A DNA stretch of 64,000 nucleotides. Source: 55-13 sp037190145. Lineage in GTDB: Bacteria > Armatimonadota > Fimbriimonadia > Fimbriimonadales > Fimbriimonadaceae. The translations under genes were made by a program, and so were the position numbers. Location of the stretch: contig JBBCJU010000009.1 of assembly GCA_037190145.1 (NCBI GenBank), positions 62,001-126,000 on the forward strand. The letters are read 5' to 3'. The notes beneath the pieces were generated by a model. The model saw nothing but the letters and a program-made list of their open reading frames with translations. It made no database searches and was not told where the DNA came from. This document shows positions 16,348 through 24,795 of this stretch, piece after piece. Within the stretch, counting starts at the first letter, position 1; every line of letters starts with the position of its first letter.

Positions 16348-19109
16348 TATTTGCTCCCCACAATGATCTTGATGTACTCCACTGAGTTCTTAGCAAAGTG
16401 GTTATAGGCAAAACCAGGTCGAATACTCCATTGCTTGCCATTGGCATCCACAAGAGTTAGTGACGGCACATTTCCAAAGAGTTTAGTGAAGCTCATTGCG
16501 TGAACACGGTTAGGTGTCAAGCCCTGCAAGCGGATCGTGTAAGACTCACCCGCTCGAATTCCGCGAATGTCTTTGTACATCCGCTCTGTATCTTCGACGA
16601 TCATTTGGAAGCCATTTCCAAAGCTGGGCGGCATTGCGCTATCTTCCTTCGCATCGAACGATCTAGTGGCAGTCGTGCTCTGGCCAATGATGGCCCGTGT
16701 GCTTTGTTGATTGAGCTTGATTTGCACTTGAAGCTGCCAACCCGTTGGCGAAGCCGCATAAGTGGCCGCCATGGGAATAGAAGATCCGCTTACCCCGGAA
16801 GGCTGGAACACCAACGTTACACCTTCTGGAGCCAGGACTTGTACAAAATATGCCTTCCCTAGCTCAAACTGAGTTGCTGGCACAAAGGATCCCGTTTCTG
16901 GAGCCCCGCTCGCGCTATCGTTTGGCCCGGGCGTGAACTGGTAGAAGTCCATGCCGATATCGACACCGCGCGCTTCGCTCCATGTAATAGGGAAGAGCGT
17001 GGTGCGAACGACTCGAACTTTGCCGGTGGCGATCGCTTCTGCCACAGGGGCCGCAATCATATTCCAACCCGGCTTCAGCGCTACTGAGCCCTCAATGTTT
17101 CGGTTGAAATTACCTGCGACAGAAAAGGAAGGCTTTGCCGCATCCAGGCGCACGAAATAGCCGTGCCCCGCTTTGAATGATTCCACCTCTGGAAACAACT
17201 CATAGCGAGCTTTTGAAGAGTTATAGCGGGCAGCAAGGGTTTGATTTGCGGTCAGCCCCAGCACATCGCTGTTCCAACTCGCAAATGGATTCATTGGGAA
17301 GCCGATGAAAGAGATTCCCTTTGGCAAGCCTCCAGAAGGAGCATAGTTTCCATCTCCGTCCACACGAAGATCCAAGGCTAAAGAGCCCGGTCCCTTATTC
17401 ACCTTGCGGGTCAACAATGTAGTTTCGACGCCGGAGCGAGTGCGAACCACGCTGACCTCTAGGCGTGCGTTGTTCAAAAATGCCGGAGTATTGATCAACG
17501 CTCCAAAGGCATTTCGGGAAACTGGGACATCTGAGATTGCCGTTCCATTTACCGAAACCCTTAGTCGCAGCGTGTCGCCTGTGAGTAGGTTTGCACCAAC
17601 CACCGTTCCGTAGAAATCACGAGGAGTGGACTGAGATGGAGTCGCGATAGCTCCAATCGGTAGGTACACGCGCTCAAGTTGATCTTGGACAGGCACATCC
17701 AGAGCTGCCCGATACATTCCCACATCTAGGTTTCGGATGTTTGGAACAGCGACGCCGTAAGCACCGCCAATATCGATTCTTTCAGCATCGGAAGTGGTGG
17801 GGAATACGCGGTTCCCGATGAGATTCCCTTCCCAAATGATTGGGTAGGTCGTGCCACTTAACAAGGTTTCGTTTCCGCTCGCCAACGTTTCGAACCAGTT
17901 GACCACCAGATAAAACGGACCGAAGTCGTTTCCACTGAGTCCGCCCAGAACGGGGGTTGGCTCCACCAATAACTTCTGCCCGACGGTTGTCTTGGTCTCC
18001 AGAATGTACTGGCGGCGGAACCAGTCGCCGAAGGATTTGCCTTCTACGGTAGGATCGCTACTTCGCAGAGTATTCAAGGTTGCTTGACCAAGATTGACCA
18101 GGGCATCTACGTTGCTGGCAATACCGGTTTGGGAGTAGAAATTCGCGTTAAAAGTAGCTGCGAAGCTGGGATATTCCGCCAACACTTTTGTCCAAGCTGC
18201 CGCGGCCATCTTGTATCGAAGTTTGAATATTCCGCCAACCGACCCTGCGTCTGGGAGAGGGACATAGCGAAGGTTTGGAGCAATAAATTTGGCTCCGCCC
18301 AAGGCTCGTTGGTTGTACCAATCGTAGAAGCCTTCGATATCGTAGGTTTGGAGCAAACAGTTCTCAATCAACTCGGAATCAAGCCCGGTGATCATTGCAG
18401 ATGGCGTTCGAGCGATTCGTTGGGTAACAGCTCGGACTAATCCTTCATTGAAGGCATCAAAGCCATATTGGTTGGGACCAATATAAGCCAAGAGTAAGCA
18501 GTGGATGAAGTTAATGGCGGCGACTTCACGTCGATCCGATAATGCGTAAGGTGGGAAGTGAATTTCTGGAGTTCCCGGAGCGTTAGGAACGTAGTAACCA
18601 CCCATCAAGTCTTCTCGGTTGCCGATTGGAGGGGTAACGCCGTCTGCATTTTTAACGGCAACATCACCACCAACCGCCGGCGCTCCAAAAAGTGCATCTA
18701 AGAAGGGCTGAGCTTTTACATAAACGTCTTGCAGGTAAGTACGCAGGTCGGCAGAAAAAGCACCGGAACCGGTGGTATCAAAAACCAGGTTTAGGGGACC
18801 TGCACCACGCGATCGGGTTCCTCCCGAATAAGGAAGACGTTGACCATTTGAGGTGAGCCAGACTGTGACCGGGAAAAGATCAGGAGCCTTTTTGTTCTGA
18901 GCAAATCGGGCGTTTCGGCGAACTCGATCTTGTTGTGAGAGTTTTGCCAGATTCGATTGGAGAACTCTCACCGACGAGCTGGTCTTGTCGGCAATGTCGT
19001 AATAAGAGCGAGTGCCACTTATCTCAACGTCTAGGGTTTGAGCAGAGGAGAGGGCGGCGAGCCCCATTCCGAGGAAGATAAATTTCGTGGATAGCTTCAA
19101 CGATCTCAC
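16347..19109 (-). CDS. Large secreted protein of unknown function
   Basis: This 920-residue exported protein has a signal peptide MRSLKLSTKFIFLGMGLAAL ending near SSAQ. No known enzyme motif was recognised. The N-terminal half (about 40-420) looks folded, with an Ala/Asn/Tyr-rich composition. A central segment may hold beta-sandwich domains (about 480-610). The C-terminal third reads ISFIGFPMNPFASWNSDVLG, then HGYFVRLDA, AYFVQVLAPEG and ESYTIRLQGLTPNRVHAMSF. This resembles repeated surface beta domains. It is the first gene after a strong terminator, so it likely has its own promoter and leads the lipoprotein and LptC/LptA-like genes. Confidence 0.7.
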   Translation of the reverse strand: MRSLKLSTKFIFLGMGLAALSSAQTLDVEISGTRSYYDIADKTSSSVRVLQSNLAKLSQQDRVRRNARFAQNKKAPDLFPVTVWLTSNGQRLPYSGGTRSRGAGPLNLVFDTTGSGAFSADLRTYLQDVYVKAQPFLDALFGAPAVGGDVAVKNADGVTPPIGNREDLMGGYYVPNAPGTPEIHFPPYALSDRREVAAINFIHCLLLAYIGPNQYGFDAFNEGLVRAVTQRIARTPSAMITGLDSELIENCLLQTYDIEGFYDWYNQRALGGAKFIAPNLRYVPLPDAGSVGGIFKLRYKMAAAAWTKVLAEYPSFAATFNANFYSQTGIASNVDALVNLGQATLNTLRSSDPTVEGKSFGDWFRRQYILETKTTVGQKLLVEPTPVLGGLSGNDFGPFYLVVNWFETLASGNETLLSGTTYPIIWEGNLIGNRVFPTTSDAERIDIGGAYGVAVPNIRNLDVGMYRAALDVPVQDQLERVYLPIGAIATPSQSTPRDFYGTVVGANLLTGDTLRLRVSVNGTAISDVPVSRNAFGALINTPAFLNNARLEVSVVRTRSGVETTLLTRKVNKGPGSLALDLRVDGDGNYAPSGGLPKGISFIGFPMNPFASWNSDVLGLTANQTLAARYNSSKARYELFPEVESFKAGHGYFVRLDAAKPSFSVAGNFNRNIEGSVALKPGWNMIAAPVAEAIATGKVRVVRTTLFPITWSEARGVDIGMDFYQFTPGPNDSASGAPETGSFVPATQFELGKAYFVQVLAPEGVTLVFQPSGVSGSSIPMAATYAASPTGWQLQVQIKLNQQSTRAIIGQSTTATRSFDAKEDSAMPPSFGNGFQMIVEDTERMYKDIRGIRAGESYTIRLQGLTPNRVHAMSFTKLFGNVPSLTLVDANGKQWSIRPGFAYNHFAKNSVEYIKIIVGSK

Positions 19110-19151
19110 CTTTCGGCATCAGCCGTATATGTATGTTGACAGGTTACGAGG

Positions 19152-19195
19152 CAAAAAAAATGACGACTCTGTATGCTGCGAATTCAGAGCCGTCA
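19152..19195 (-). terminator. Rho-independent terminator after the 441-residue lipoprotein gene
   Basis: On the - strand GACGGCTCTG and CAGAGTCGTC form a 10-bp stem (one G-T pair) with a 13-base loop. It is followed directly by ATTTTTTTTGCC. It separates the gene ending at 19234 from the 920-residue gene starting at 19109. Confidence 0.9.
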
Positions 19196-19233
19196 AAGAT
19201 GTATTTGATAAGACGACGGAATCAAGTACGAGT

Positions 19234-20559
19234 TTAGTTCGCTACAAAATTCTGCACTTGGCTTACGGTGTGGCTTGCTCCGTCATTAGCTGAGCCTACG
19301 ATGAAATAGTAATAGCGTCGCCCAGACTGAGGTGTAAAGCCCGCAGACACTTGAGTGCCAGAAACGGGATCACTCGTCCAGTACGGGGTAACTCCTATAC
19401 CAGGGTAGCTTTCATAGACGTAGACGGTATAGCTCGTCGCCCCTGAACCAGATTCCCAACGGAACCGGAGCGGACCTTGTTGTGGCGTTAGCGCATAGAG
19501 ATCGCCAAGTGTCTTGATTTCCGCAACGTTTGAAGGATCGCTTTCACTATTCGCCGTGAAGTCGCTGGTATTGATGGCTGTGATGTAGTACTGCCAAGTT
19601 TCGAACTCTTGTAAGTCTTCATCTAGATCAAAGAATGCCTCAGCCTCAGTATCTCTTAAGAAGTCAATCGCAGTGAATGAACCAGATGTGCCTAACCTTC
19701 GATAAATTCCAAACCCGATATGGGCGTTGTTATCAGGATACGCATCCCAGAAAAGATCGGCCTCAACCCAGTTTCCATCCACCGTATTGCGTGTAATGGT
19801 GCCCGCTGGAGTCCCCGGTCGAACAAGCTGCTTAATGTAGTCAAAAGTTGCCCTGGATTGCGGAGAGCGAGTGATCTCACTCGGCGTTGTCCAAGCAACC
19901 GCTTCAAGCTGAGTTGGCGCAGGAAGCAGAGGGTCCGTCGGGTTCTTTAGGGTTAGGATTAGGTTTTCCTCTCCCCCGGCTGACACTTGCACCAAGTCAG
20001 CGTCGGAGTTATAGCCCAATCCAGTAGCGATGATCTTGTATTCACTCCCACCACGCAGAGCATCGAAGTGAAAGTTGCCATCTGCATCTGTCAACTCCAT
20101 ATTGCTTCCGTAAACGCCTCCGTCGGTGGTTGGAATGGCATACACGCGAACTCCTTGGAGGCTATAACCGGAGTTGTCAAACACGGTTCCACGGACTCGA
20201 GCCCTTTGGTTGGACCGCATGACGGTAATTTGAAGACTCTTGCTTCTCAGGTCCTCAAAGACTCGAACGGTGTTCTCACCTTGAAAAGTCGATCCATCTT
20301 GGACGATCTCTGCCCGAACCTTAAAATCACCTTCGGGTAGCCCATCGATGACAAAGCTGCCCCCTGCATTCGACCGCGTTTCTCCGCGACTGTTGATCCA
20401 AACCCGGGCATCTCGTACTTGATTGCCGTTGAAATCTAGAACAACTCCCGAAACAGAAGCAGTACGTGAATCACTTCCGCCTCCACCACCTCCACAACCA
20501 ACAAGGGCCGTAAGTACACCGGCGTACATCAACCACTGCAATATCCTCATGTTTCTCAT
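19234..20559 (-). CDS. Lipoprotein with glycine run, CarboxypepD-like and Fn3-like domains
   Basis: This 441-residue protein has a lipobox LTALVGC (about residue 22) followed by six glycines. Residues 35-115 look like a carboxypeptidase-regulatory domain (ASVSGVVLDFNGNQVRDARV, GGSFVIDGLPEGDFKVRAEI). A second copy covers 118-205 (RVRGTVFDNSGYSLQGVRVY). Fibronectin-III-like parts follow from about 215 (WYYITA-type pattern EFETWQYYITAINTSDFTAN). It is probably anchored in the outer membrane and exposed. A strong terminator follows, so it is a single-gene unit. Confidence 0.8.
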   Translation of the reverse strand: MRNMRILQWLMYAGVLTALVGCGGGGGGSDSRTASVSGVVLDFNGNQVRDARVWINSRGETRSNAGGSFVIDGLPEGDFKVRAEIVQDGSTFQGENTVRVFEDLRSKSLQITVMRSNQRARVRGTVFDNSGYSLQGVRVYAIPTTDGGVYGSNMELTDADGNFHFDALRGGSEYKIIATGLGYNSDADLVQVSAGGEENLILTLKNPTDPLLPAPTQLEAVAWTTPSEITRSPQSRATFDYIKQLVRPGTPAGTITRNTVDGNWVEADLFWDAYPDNNAHIGFGIYRRLGTSGSFTAIDFLRDTEAEAFFDLDEDLQEFETWQYYITAINTSDFTANSESDPSNVAEIKTLGDLYALTPQQGPLRFRWESGSGATSYTVYVYESYPGIGVTPYWTSDPVSGTQVSAGFTPQSGRRYYYFIVGSANDGASHTVSQVQNFVAN

Positions 20560-20583
20560 AACGCTTGCCTAGTCAAAGAGTTT

Positions 20584-20596
20584 CGCACAATGTGCG
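20584..20596. promoter_or_regulatory. 13-bp palindrome upstream of the 441-residue lipoprotein gene
   Basis: CGCACA-A-TGTGCG is a perfect palindrome around one central base, 25 bases before the start codon at 20559. It is placed like an operator overlapping a promoter. The regulator is unknown. The rest of 20560-20743 shows no gene. Confidence 0.35.
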
Positions 20597-20743
20597 CAAC
20601 AAACCTTAAGAGAATGGGTCGGCACTAACCCGCGAAGGTCCATAAAGTGGCCCGTACACACGCCGTTGAATTCAAATGCACCTGTTCAGAAATGCGGTCA
20701 GAGACATTGAACGCACCCGACAGCCAAAATCTCCGGAGGCGTC

Positions 20744-21871
20744 TTATCGCACCAAGATATCAAGAAGCTTATCATTTACATAGAGCATTTCACGCCCATA
20801 TTTGAATCTTCGAAGAAAACCGATGCGCGCCAGTTCTCGCAGATAGCTAGAAGCTGCGTCTCGCTTCGCAATGCCTGCGCTCTCAAGGGATGAAATCCTC
20901 GTGTAGGGTTGCTGAAAGATCAGTTCAATCAGTTCCTTGCTATAGCCCTTTTGCATTTCTAGCTTGCCTTTCTCTATCGTTTCAAGGATAGCGTTGCGAA
21001 TTGAGACAATTCTATTCTTTGTGTCGGTTGCCGTCTGCTCTATACCGTCCAACATGTATACGATCCAATCTTCCCAAGCCTGTTCTTCCGTGACCCTCCT
21101 CAATCCCTCGTAGTAGGCTCCCTTGTTTTGGATGATGTATCTTGACAAATACAGGGTTGGAATTCTCAGCAAGTCCTGTTCAATCAGGTAGAGAATATTG
21201 ATAACACGGCCCGTCCTCCCATTTCCATCATGGAATGGGTGAATGGCCTCAAACTGGTAATGGGCTACGGCCATTTTGATTAAGGGGTCAATATCGTCAT
21301 CGGCATAGAGATATTGGCTTAGGTTGTCCAAAAGCGAGCGGATGAGAGCCTCACCTTCAGGCGGAGCATAAATCGGCTCACCCGTCCTACGGTTTGCGAC
21401 TCTCGTCCCTGGAAGCTTACGAACGTTGACATCGTGCTCTTTGATAATCCGAGCGATCTCCACAAACAAATTTGAACTTAAAAGACCATTCTTTCGAAGA
21501 TGCTGAAACCCATGCCAAAGACTTTCTTCGTAACGCAGGACCTCTTTGGTTGACGAGTCAGTTTTTTCCGGATCATCGCTAAAGGCACGGTAGAGCTCAT
21601 CATTTGTTGTGACGATGTTCTCAATTTCGGAAGACAACTTAGCCTCTTGAAGAAGAATTGCCCTGATGATCAACGCTTGATTTGGAATCAAGTCGCCTGC
21701 GGTTCGCAGTTCAGCTAAAGCCTTGTTTGCTGAAATCGCCTTTTTCAGAGTGCGCTTGGTCTCAAGCTCTACTGAGGGCGGCAACAACGGAAGCTGGTTG
21801 AAGGGTGTTGAGCGTAAGCTCAAACCTTCTGATGCTTGGTTGGAAAGTGTAGTAACTTCATCTGCCGACAT
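20744..21871 (-). CDS. Fic-domain AMPylator with N-terminal inhibitory helix and C-terminal winged helix
   Basis: The protein has about 375 residues from ATG 21871; a GTG at 21880 is also possible. The core Fic motif HPFHDGNGRTGR is complete, including the catalytic His and the Gly-Asn-Gly-Arg ATP loop, so AMP transfer or a related reaction is expected. The inhibitory motif S-x-x-x-E-N is present as SSEIEN near the N-terminus, typical of self-inhibited class II Fic proteins. The C-terminus (about 310-375) looks like a winged helix (TRISSLESAGIAKRDAASSY). It stands alone, with repeats in its promoter. Confidence 0.9.
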   Translation of the reverse strand: MSADEVTTLSNQASEGLSLRSTPFNQLPLLPPSVELETKRTLKKAISANKALAELRTAGDLIPNQALIIRAILLQEAKLSSEIENIVTTNDELYRAFSDDPEKTDSSTKEVLRYEESLWHGFQHLRKNGLLSSNLFVEIARIIKEHDVNVRKLPGTRVANRRTGEPIYAPPEGEALIRSLLDNLSQYLYADDDIDPLIKMAVAHYQFEAIHPFHDGNGRTGRVINILYLIEQDLLRIPTLYLSRYIIQNKGAYYEGLRRVTEEQAWEDWIVYMLDGIEQTATDTKNRIVSIRNAILETIEKGKLEMQKGYSKELIELIFQQPYTRISSLESAGIAKRDAASSYLRELARIGFLRRFKYGREMLYVNDKLLDILVR

Positions 21872-21893
21872 CACAAGCACTTTAGCATGTTAT

Positions 21894-21950
21894 GCCGATA
21901 TTTTAGGATTTTATCGGCACATTCGCAATATGTACCGATTTCATCGGCAT
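21894..21950. promoter_or_regulatory. Repeated TGCCGAT/ATCGGCA sites upstream of fic
   Basis: TGCCGATA (21894-21901) and TATCGGCA (21913-21920) form a perfect inverted repeat with an 11-base spacer. A second inverted pair, ACCGAT-TTC-ATCGGC, follows at 21935-21949. The half-site ATCGGCA occurs twice, 30 bases apart. The spacing and location just before the start codon suggest an operator, perhaps bound by the winged helix of the Fic protein. Confidence 0.55.
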
Positions 21951-22046
21951 ATCTAGAAGAGTTGTTTTAGCGACCTTTAGCACCCTCGTTCGCCATAAAC
22001 CTCAGACCGCTAAGACTCATCGATGACCAAACGCCTATTAACCCTA

Positions 22047-22820
22047 TCAAAACTGATCGGTCATGAAGAGTTGAGGTACACCCGGCGCTTTTCGGCCCAT
22101 TAGGAATAGCTCTGATTTTTGATCAACCAACGGGAGTTGGAGTTTTTCTCCCATTGATTTCAACCCAACCCACTCTGAATCTTGTGGAAATCGCCAGACT
22201 TTGGTGGGCTTTGTCATGACGCATTCCCTAATCTGTTTGCCTTCGTGACATATGTATCCGTCTGCAAGGGGAGTGCAGACTCGCAAATTCCACTTCCAAT
22301 ATTTCCACCTTCGTTCATCTCTTCGCAGGCGGGCCGGATCAGCCAAGCTCCACTTCAGATAACTGGATTGGATCTCATCAAAAGTCAACATCTCCATTAG
22401 GGAGTCATCGACTTCCCCAAGAAGGCGAGCTTGCACTACTTCATCTATGACCGTAAAACCACAGCGAGCGTAAAGGCTCTGCTCTTTGGCGAATAGCCAG
22501 GCGCTTCCCTCGCCGTTTCGGTCACTCTCGGCGAGCACGGCCTCTAGAAGGCGACCCGCCAATCCCTCTTTCTGTCGTTCCACTTTAGTGGCAACCCCAG
22601 CAATACCCAAGGCGGGTCCCCAACCAAACTCAAGAGGAACCGTAGTGAGGATGGAAACCATTTGACCTTTATCGAACAGAGCCCATTTACGCTTGAGGTC
22701 AAACATAGGTTCGTTGAAAAAGATCCCTTCTGCGCGGCTATAGTCCAGTTCAAACACTTCACACAGGAGGCGCAAGAACCCCGGAGCTTCTGCTCTTTGA
22801 ATGGACCTGATCTCGATCAT
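22047..22820 (-). CDS. GNAT-family N-acetyltransferase
   Basis: This 257-residue protein has a GNAT fold. ALGIAGVATKVERQKEGLAGRLL is the acetyl-CoA-binding region (motif A, near residues 70-92), followed by GEGSAWLFAKEQSLYARCGF (motif B region, near residues 102-121). The C-terminal 120 residues form a second domain as in Eis-like acetyltransferases. The substrate is unknown. The ATG overlaps the cdaR stop (ATGA), so it is translated with the c-di-AMP operon, though a functional link is only suggested by position. Confidence 0.85.
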   Translation of the reverse strand: MIEIRSIQRAEAPGFLRLLCEVFELDYSRAEGIFFNEPMFDLKRKWALFDKGQMVSILTTVPLEFGWGPALGIAGVATKVERQKEGLAGRLLEAVLAESDRNGEGSAWLFAKEQSLYARCGFTVIDEVVQARLLGEVDDSLMEMLTFDEIQSSYLKWSLADPARLRRDERRWKYWKWNLRVCTPLADGYICHEGKQIRECVMTKPTKVWRFPQDSEWVGLKSMGEKLQLPLVDQKSELFLMGRKAPGVPQLFMTDQF

Positions 22821-23785
22821 GGACCCGGGTTCGCTGTACCTGCCGATGCGGCACTTTTCACAAAGATCTTGAGGTTTATCTGCTCGGGTTTAGCCAAACG
22901 AATACCCGGCGGCAAGTCTAATTCCACCGCCAATGTTGCACTTGTGCGGAGTCCATCAATGTTAATGGGCTTTGTATTGAGAATAGAGAGATTTGCCAAG
23001 ACGTCAGCCGGACCCTCTACTGCAACTTGCACCGGGGAAAAGGCGTAGTCGGAGATGGTAAAGCCAAAGTCGGGGGTGCCATTCCAAACCGGCTGAATCA
23101 ACAAGGATTTTCGCGGTGGGCGAGGAGCCACAAATGCTCGAACCGTAACGGATTCGGTACTTAGCGAAACTCCAGATACCGGCACATCCTTATCATCCAG
23201 AGGTTCGACGGATGCGGTTTGGGGGCTGCCTACCTCCAACGTCGTCAGGTTTAGATAAGCTCTAACTCGCTTTACTTTCGCCACAATTGAGCTCGCGCCA
23301 GTTACCGTAATCGCGCCCGGATCACTCGTTGCGCCGTCATACCGATAGTCTTGTAGCTTGAAGGTACCGATGGCTTCTACCGAGACATTAACGGGCTTAG
23401 AGACTTCTTTCTCCACTTTGATGGGTATCCGCTGGTTGGGTGGAAACCAATCCACGTTGTATTCGGCAGTCGTCTCTAGCCGAACAAGGTAGCGTCCATC
23501 GTTTGGTTCTTCCGAAAGGTCAACAAAAGCTTTCAGATAATTGATGTTGATTTTGTTCTGTTGCTCAGGGGTACCAAAAGCTCTGAACGTTACCGTTCTA
23601 GGCACATCACCCACGATGACAGTGCCCGGTTCTCGATTGCGGATTTCCAGTTCGACATTAAATGTAGATGGGCCACTGGCGGTAGAAGCCGGAGAAGTCA
23701 AGCTCTTGACATGGTTCCACAGCAACACCGAGAGCAGAAAGCTCAGAAAGAAGATTGGGAAATTGACTCGACGAATATCAAACAT
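22817..23785 (-). CDS. cdaR: CdaR/YbbR-domain regulator of diadenylate cyclase
   Basis: This 322-residue protein has one N-terminal membrane helix (FPIFFLSFLLSVLLWNHVK). Repeated YbbR beta domains follow (VNVSVEAIGTFKLQDYRYDG, VEPLDDKDVPVSGV, VQVAVEGPADVLANL). YbbR proteins sit outside the membrane and modulate the adjacent diadenylate cyclase CdaA. The start overlaps the cdaA stop by one base, the usual cdaA-cdaR pairing. The usual third member, glmM, is not adjacent here. Confidence 0.9.
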   Translation of the reverse strand: MFDIRRVNFPIFFLSFLLSVLLWNHVKSLTSPASTASGPSTFNVELEIRNREPGTVIVGDVPRTVTFRAFGTPEQQNKININYLKAFVDLSEEPNDGRYLVRLETTAEYNVDWFPPNQRIPIKVEKEVSKPVNVSVEAIGTFKLQDYRYDGATSDPGAITVTGASSIVAKVKRVRAYLNLTTLEVGSPQTASVEPLDDKDVPVSGVSLSTESVTVRAFVAPRPPRKSLLIQPVWNGTPDFGFTISDYAFSPVQVAVEGPADVLANLSILNTKPINIDGLRTSATLAVELDLPPGIRLAKPEQINLKIFVKSAASAGTANPGP

Positions 23786-24645
23786 TACGCCGAATCTCCC
23801 CTTCGAATCAACCTACGTTTAGCCCGATCTGTAGCGCCCTCAACATCTTCTCCTCTGAGTTCTCGGTTCAGAAAATCACGTAATTCGTGAGCATTCGCCA
23901 AGCGTCTCAAGCGCCCTTCCTTTGCATAACTGATGGTTCCACGCTCTTCACTGACGATGATGGAGATACAGTCCAGCTGTTCTGTGACCCCTAACCCCGC
24001 TCGGTGGCGCATGTGCACGTTTTGGCTCAAACGATTGGAATCACTTAATGGCAAGCGGCACGCTGCCGAAACAATTTGGTCTCCACGAATAATGACCGCA
24101 CCATCATGCAGAGGGTTTCCTTCGTAGAAAATGGAGCCAAGCAAAGGTGCACTTACTTGTGCGTTGACAATCACCCCGTTGCTTGCTATTTCATCTAGCG
24201 GGGCTCCTCTTTCCAGAACAATCAATGCGCCCGTGCTCTCTGAAGCCAATTCCGAAACCGCCGCTACTAATTCCTCAACGGTCTTTGCTTCCGTCTTCAG
24301 ATTAGAAGTGGAGAATTTTGGTGCAATCTGAATTTTGCCAAGTCGTAGCCGGCCTAATCCCTCGATTGCTTGGCGCAGCTCAGGGAGGAAAAGGATAACC
24401 AATGCAACCGGACCAAGAATGGTCGCCTTATCCAAGAGCCAATTTAAGGCGTTCAGTTCAAGCTTTCCGCTAACAAACAGGAGCAAAACAAATCCGGCAA
24501 TGCCCAATACAATTCGCCAGGCTCGAGAGCCTCTAATAAGCATAAAGAGCCGATAAAGCAAATAGGTCACGATCAAAATGTCGACCGCATTCCGAAATGG
24601 GTCGGCTGTGAACTGCTCTATAAATGGCCTAAAAAACTCCTTCAA
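23785..24645 (-). CDS. cdaA: Diadenylate cyclase CdaA (c-di-AMP synthase)
   Basis: This 286-residue membrane protein makes cyclic di-AMP from two ATP. The N-terminal 95 residues hold three membrane helices (DILIVTYLLYRLFMLI, WRIVLGIAGFVLLLFVSG, ILGPVALVILFLPEL). The DAC domain has the catalytic LHDGAVIIRGDQI and MRHRAGLGVTEQLD motifs (DGA and RHR). CdaA activity controls potassium and osmolyte transport and cell-wall balance in other bacteria. The gene is divergent from pheA and heads the cdaA-cdaR-acetyltransferase operon. Confidence 0.95.
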   Translation of the reverse strand: MKEFFRPFIEQFTADPFRNAVDILIVTYLLYRLFMLIRGSRAWRIVLGIAGFVLLLFVSGKLELNALNWLLDKATILGPVALVILFLPELRQAIEGLGRLRLGKIQIAPKFSTSNLKTEAKTVEELVAAVSELASESTGALIVLERGAPLDEIASNGVIVNAQVSAPLLGSIFYEGNPLHDGAVIIRGDQIVSAACRLPLSDSNRLSQNVHMRHRAGLGVTEQLDCISIIVSEERGTISYAKEGRLRRLANAHELRDFLNRELRGEDVEGATDRAKRRLIRRGDSA

Positions 24646-24680
24646 CGGTATCTACTCTGACTTCTACAAAGTTTAGCCTT

Positions 24681-24763
24681 CATGGGAACCGAAACATTCC
24701 GGCATCTAGGCAGAAAGTGCTTAGAAACACGCAAACTCATGAAAAGCCATAATGGTTCCCATG
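24681..24763. repeat. 10-bp inverted repeat between cdaA and pheA
   Basis: CATGGGAACC (24681-24690) and GGTTCCCATG (24754-24763) are perfect inverted copies 63 bases apart, just upstream of the chosen pheA start and 36 bases before cdaA. They may be paired binding sites for a looping regulator, or may base-pair in a pheA leader RNA. Confidence 0.4.
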
Positions 24764-24795
24764 CGCCCCGACGTCGCGGCGCGAAAAAACAGACC

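Noticed and set aside
20560..20743. Gene or RNA between fic and the 441-residue lipoprotein
   Set aside because: No ORF with signals was found. Only the CGCACA-A-TGTGCG palindrome stands out.
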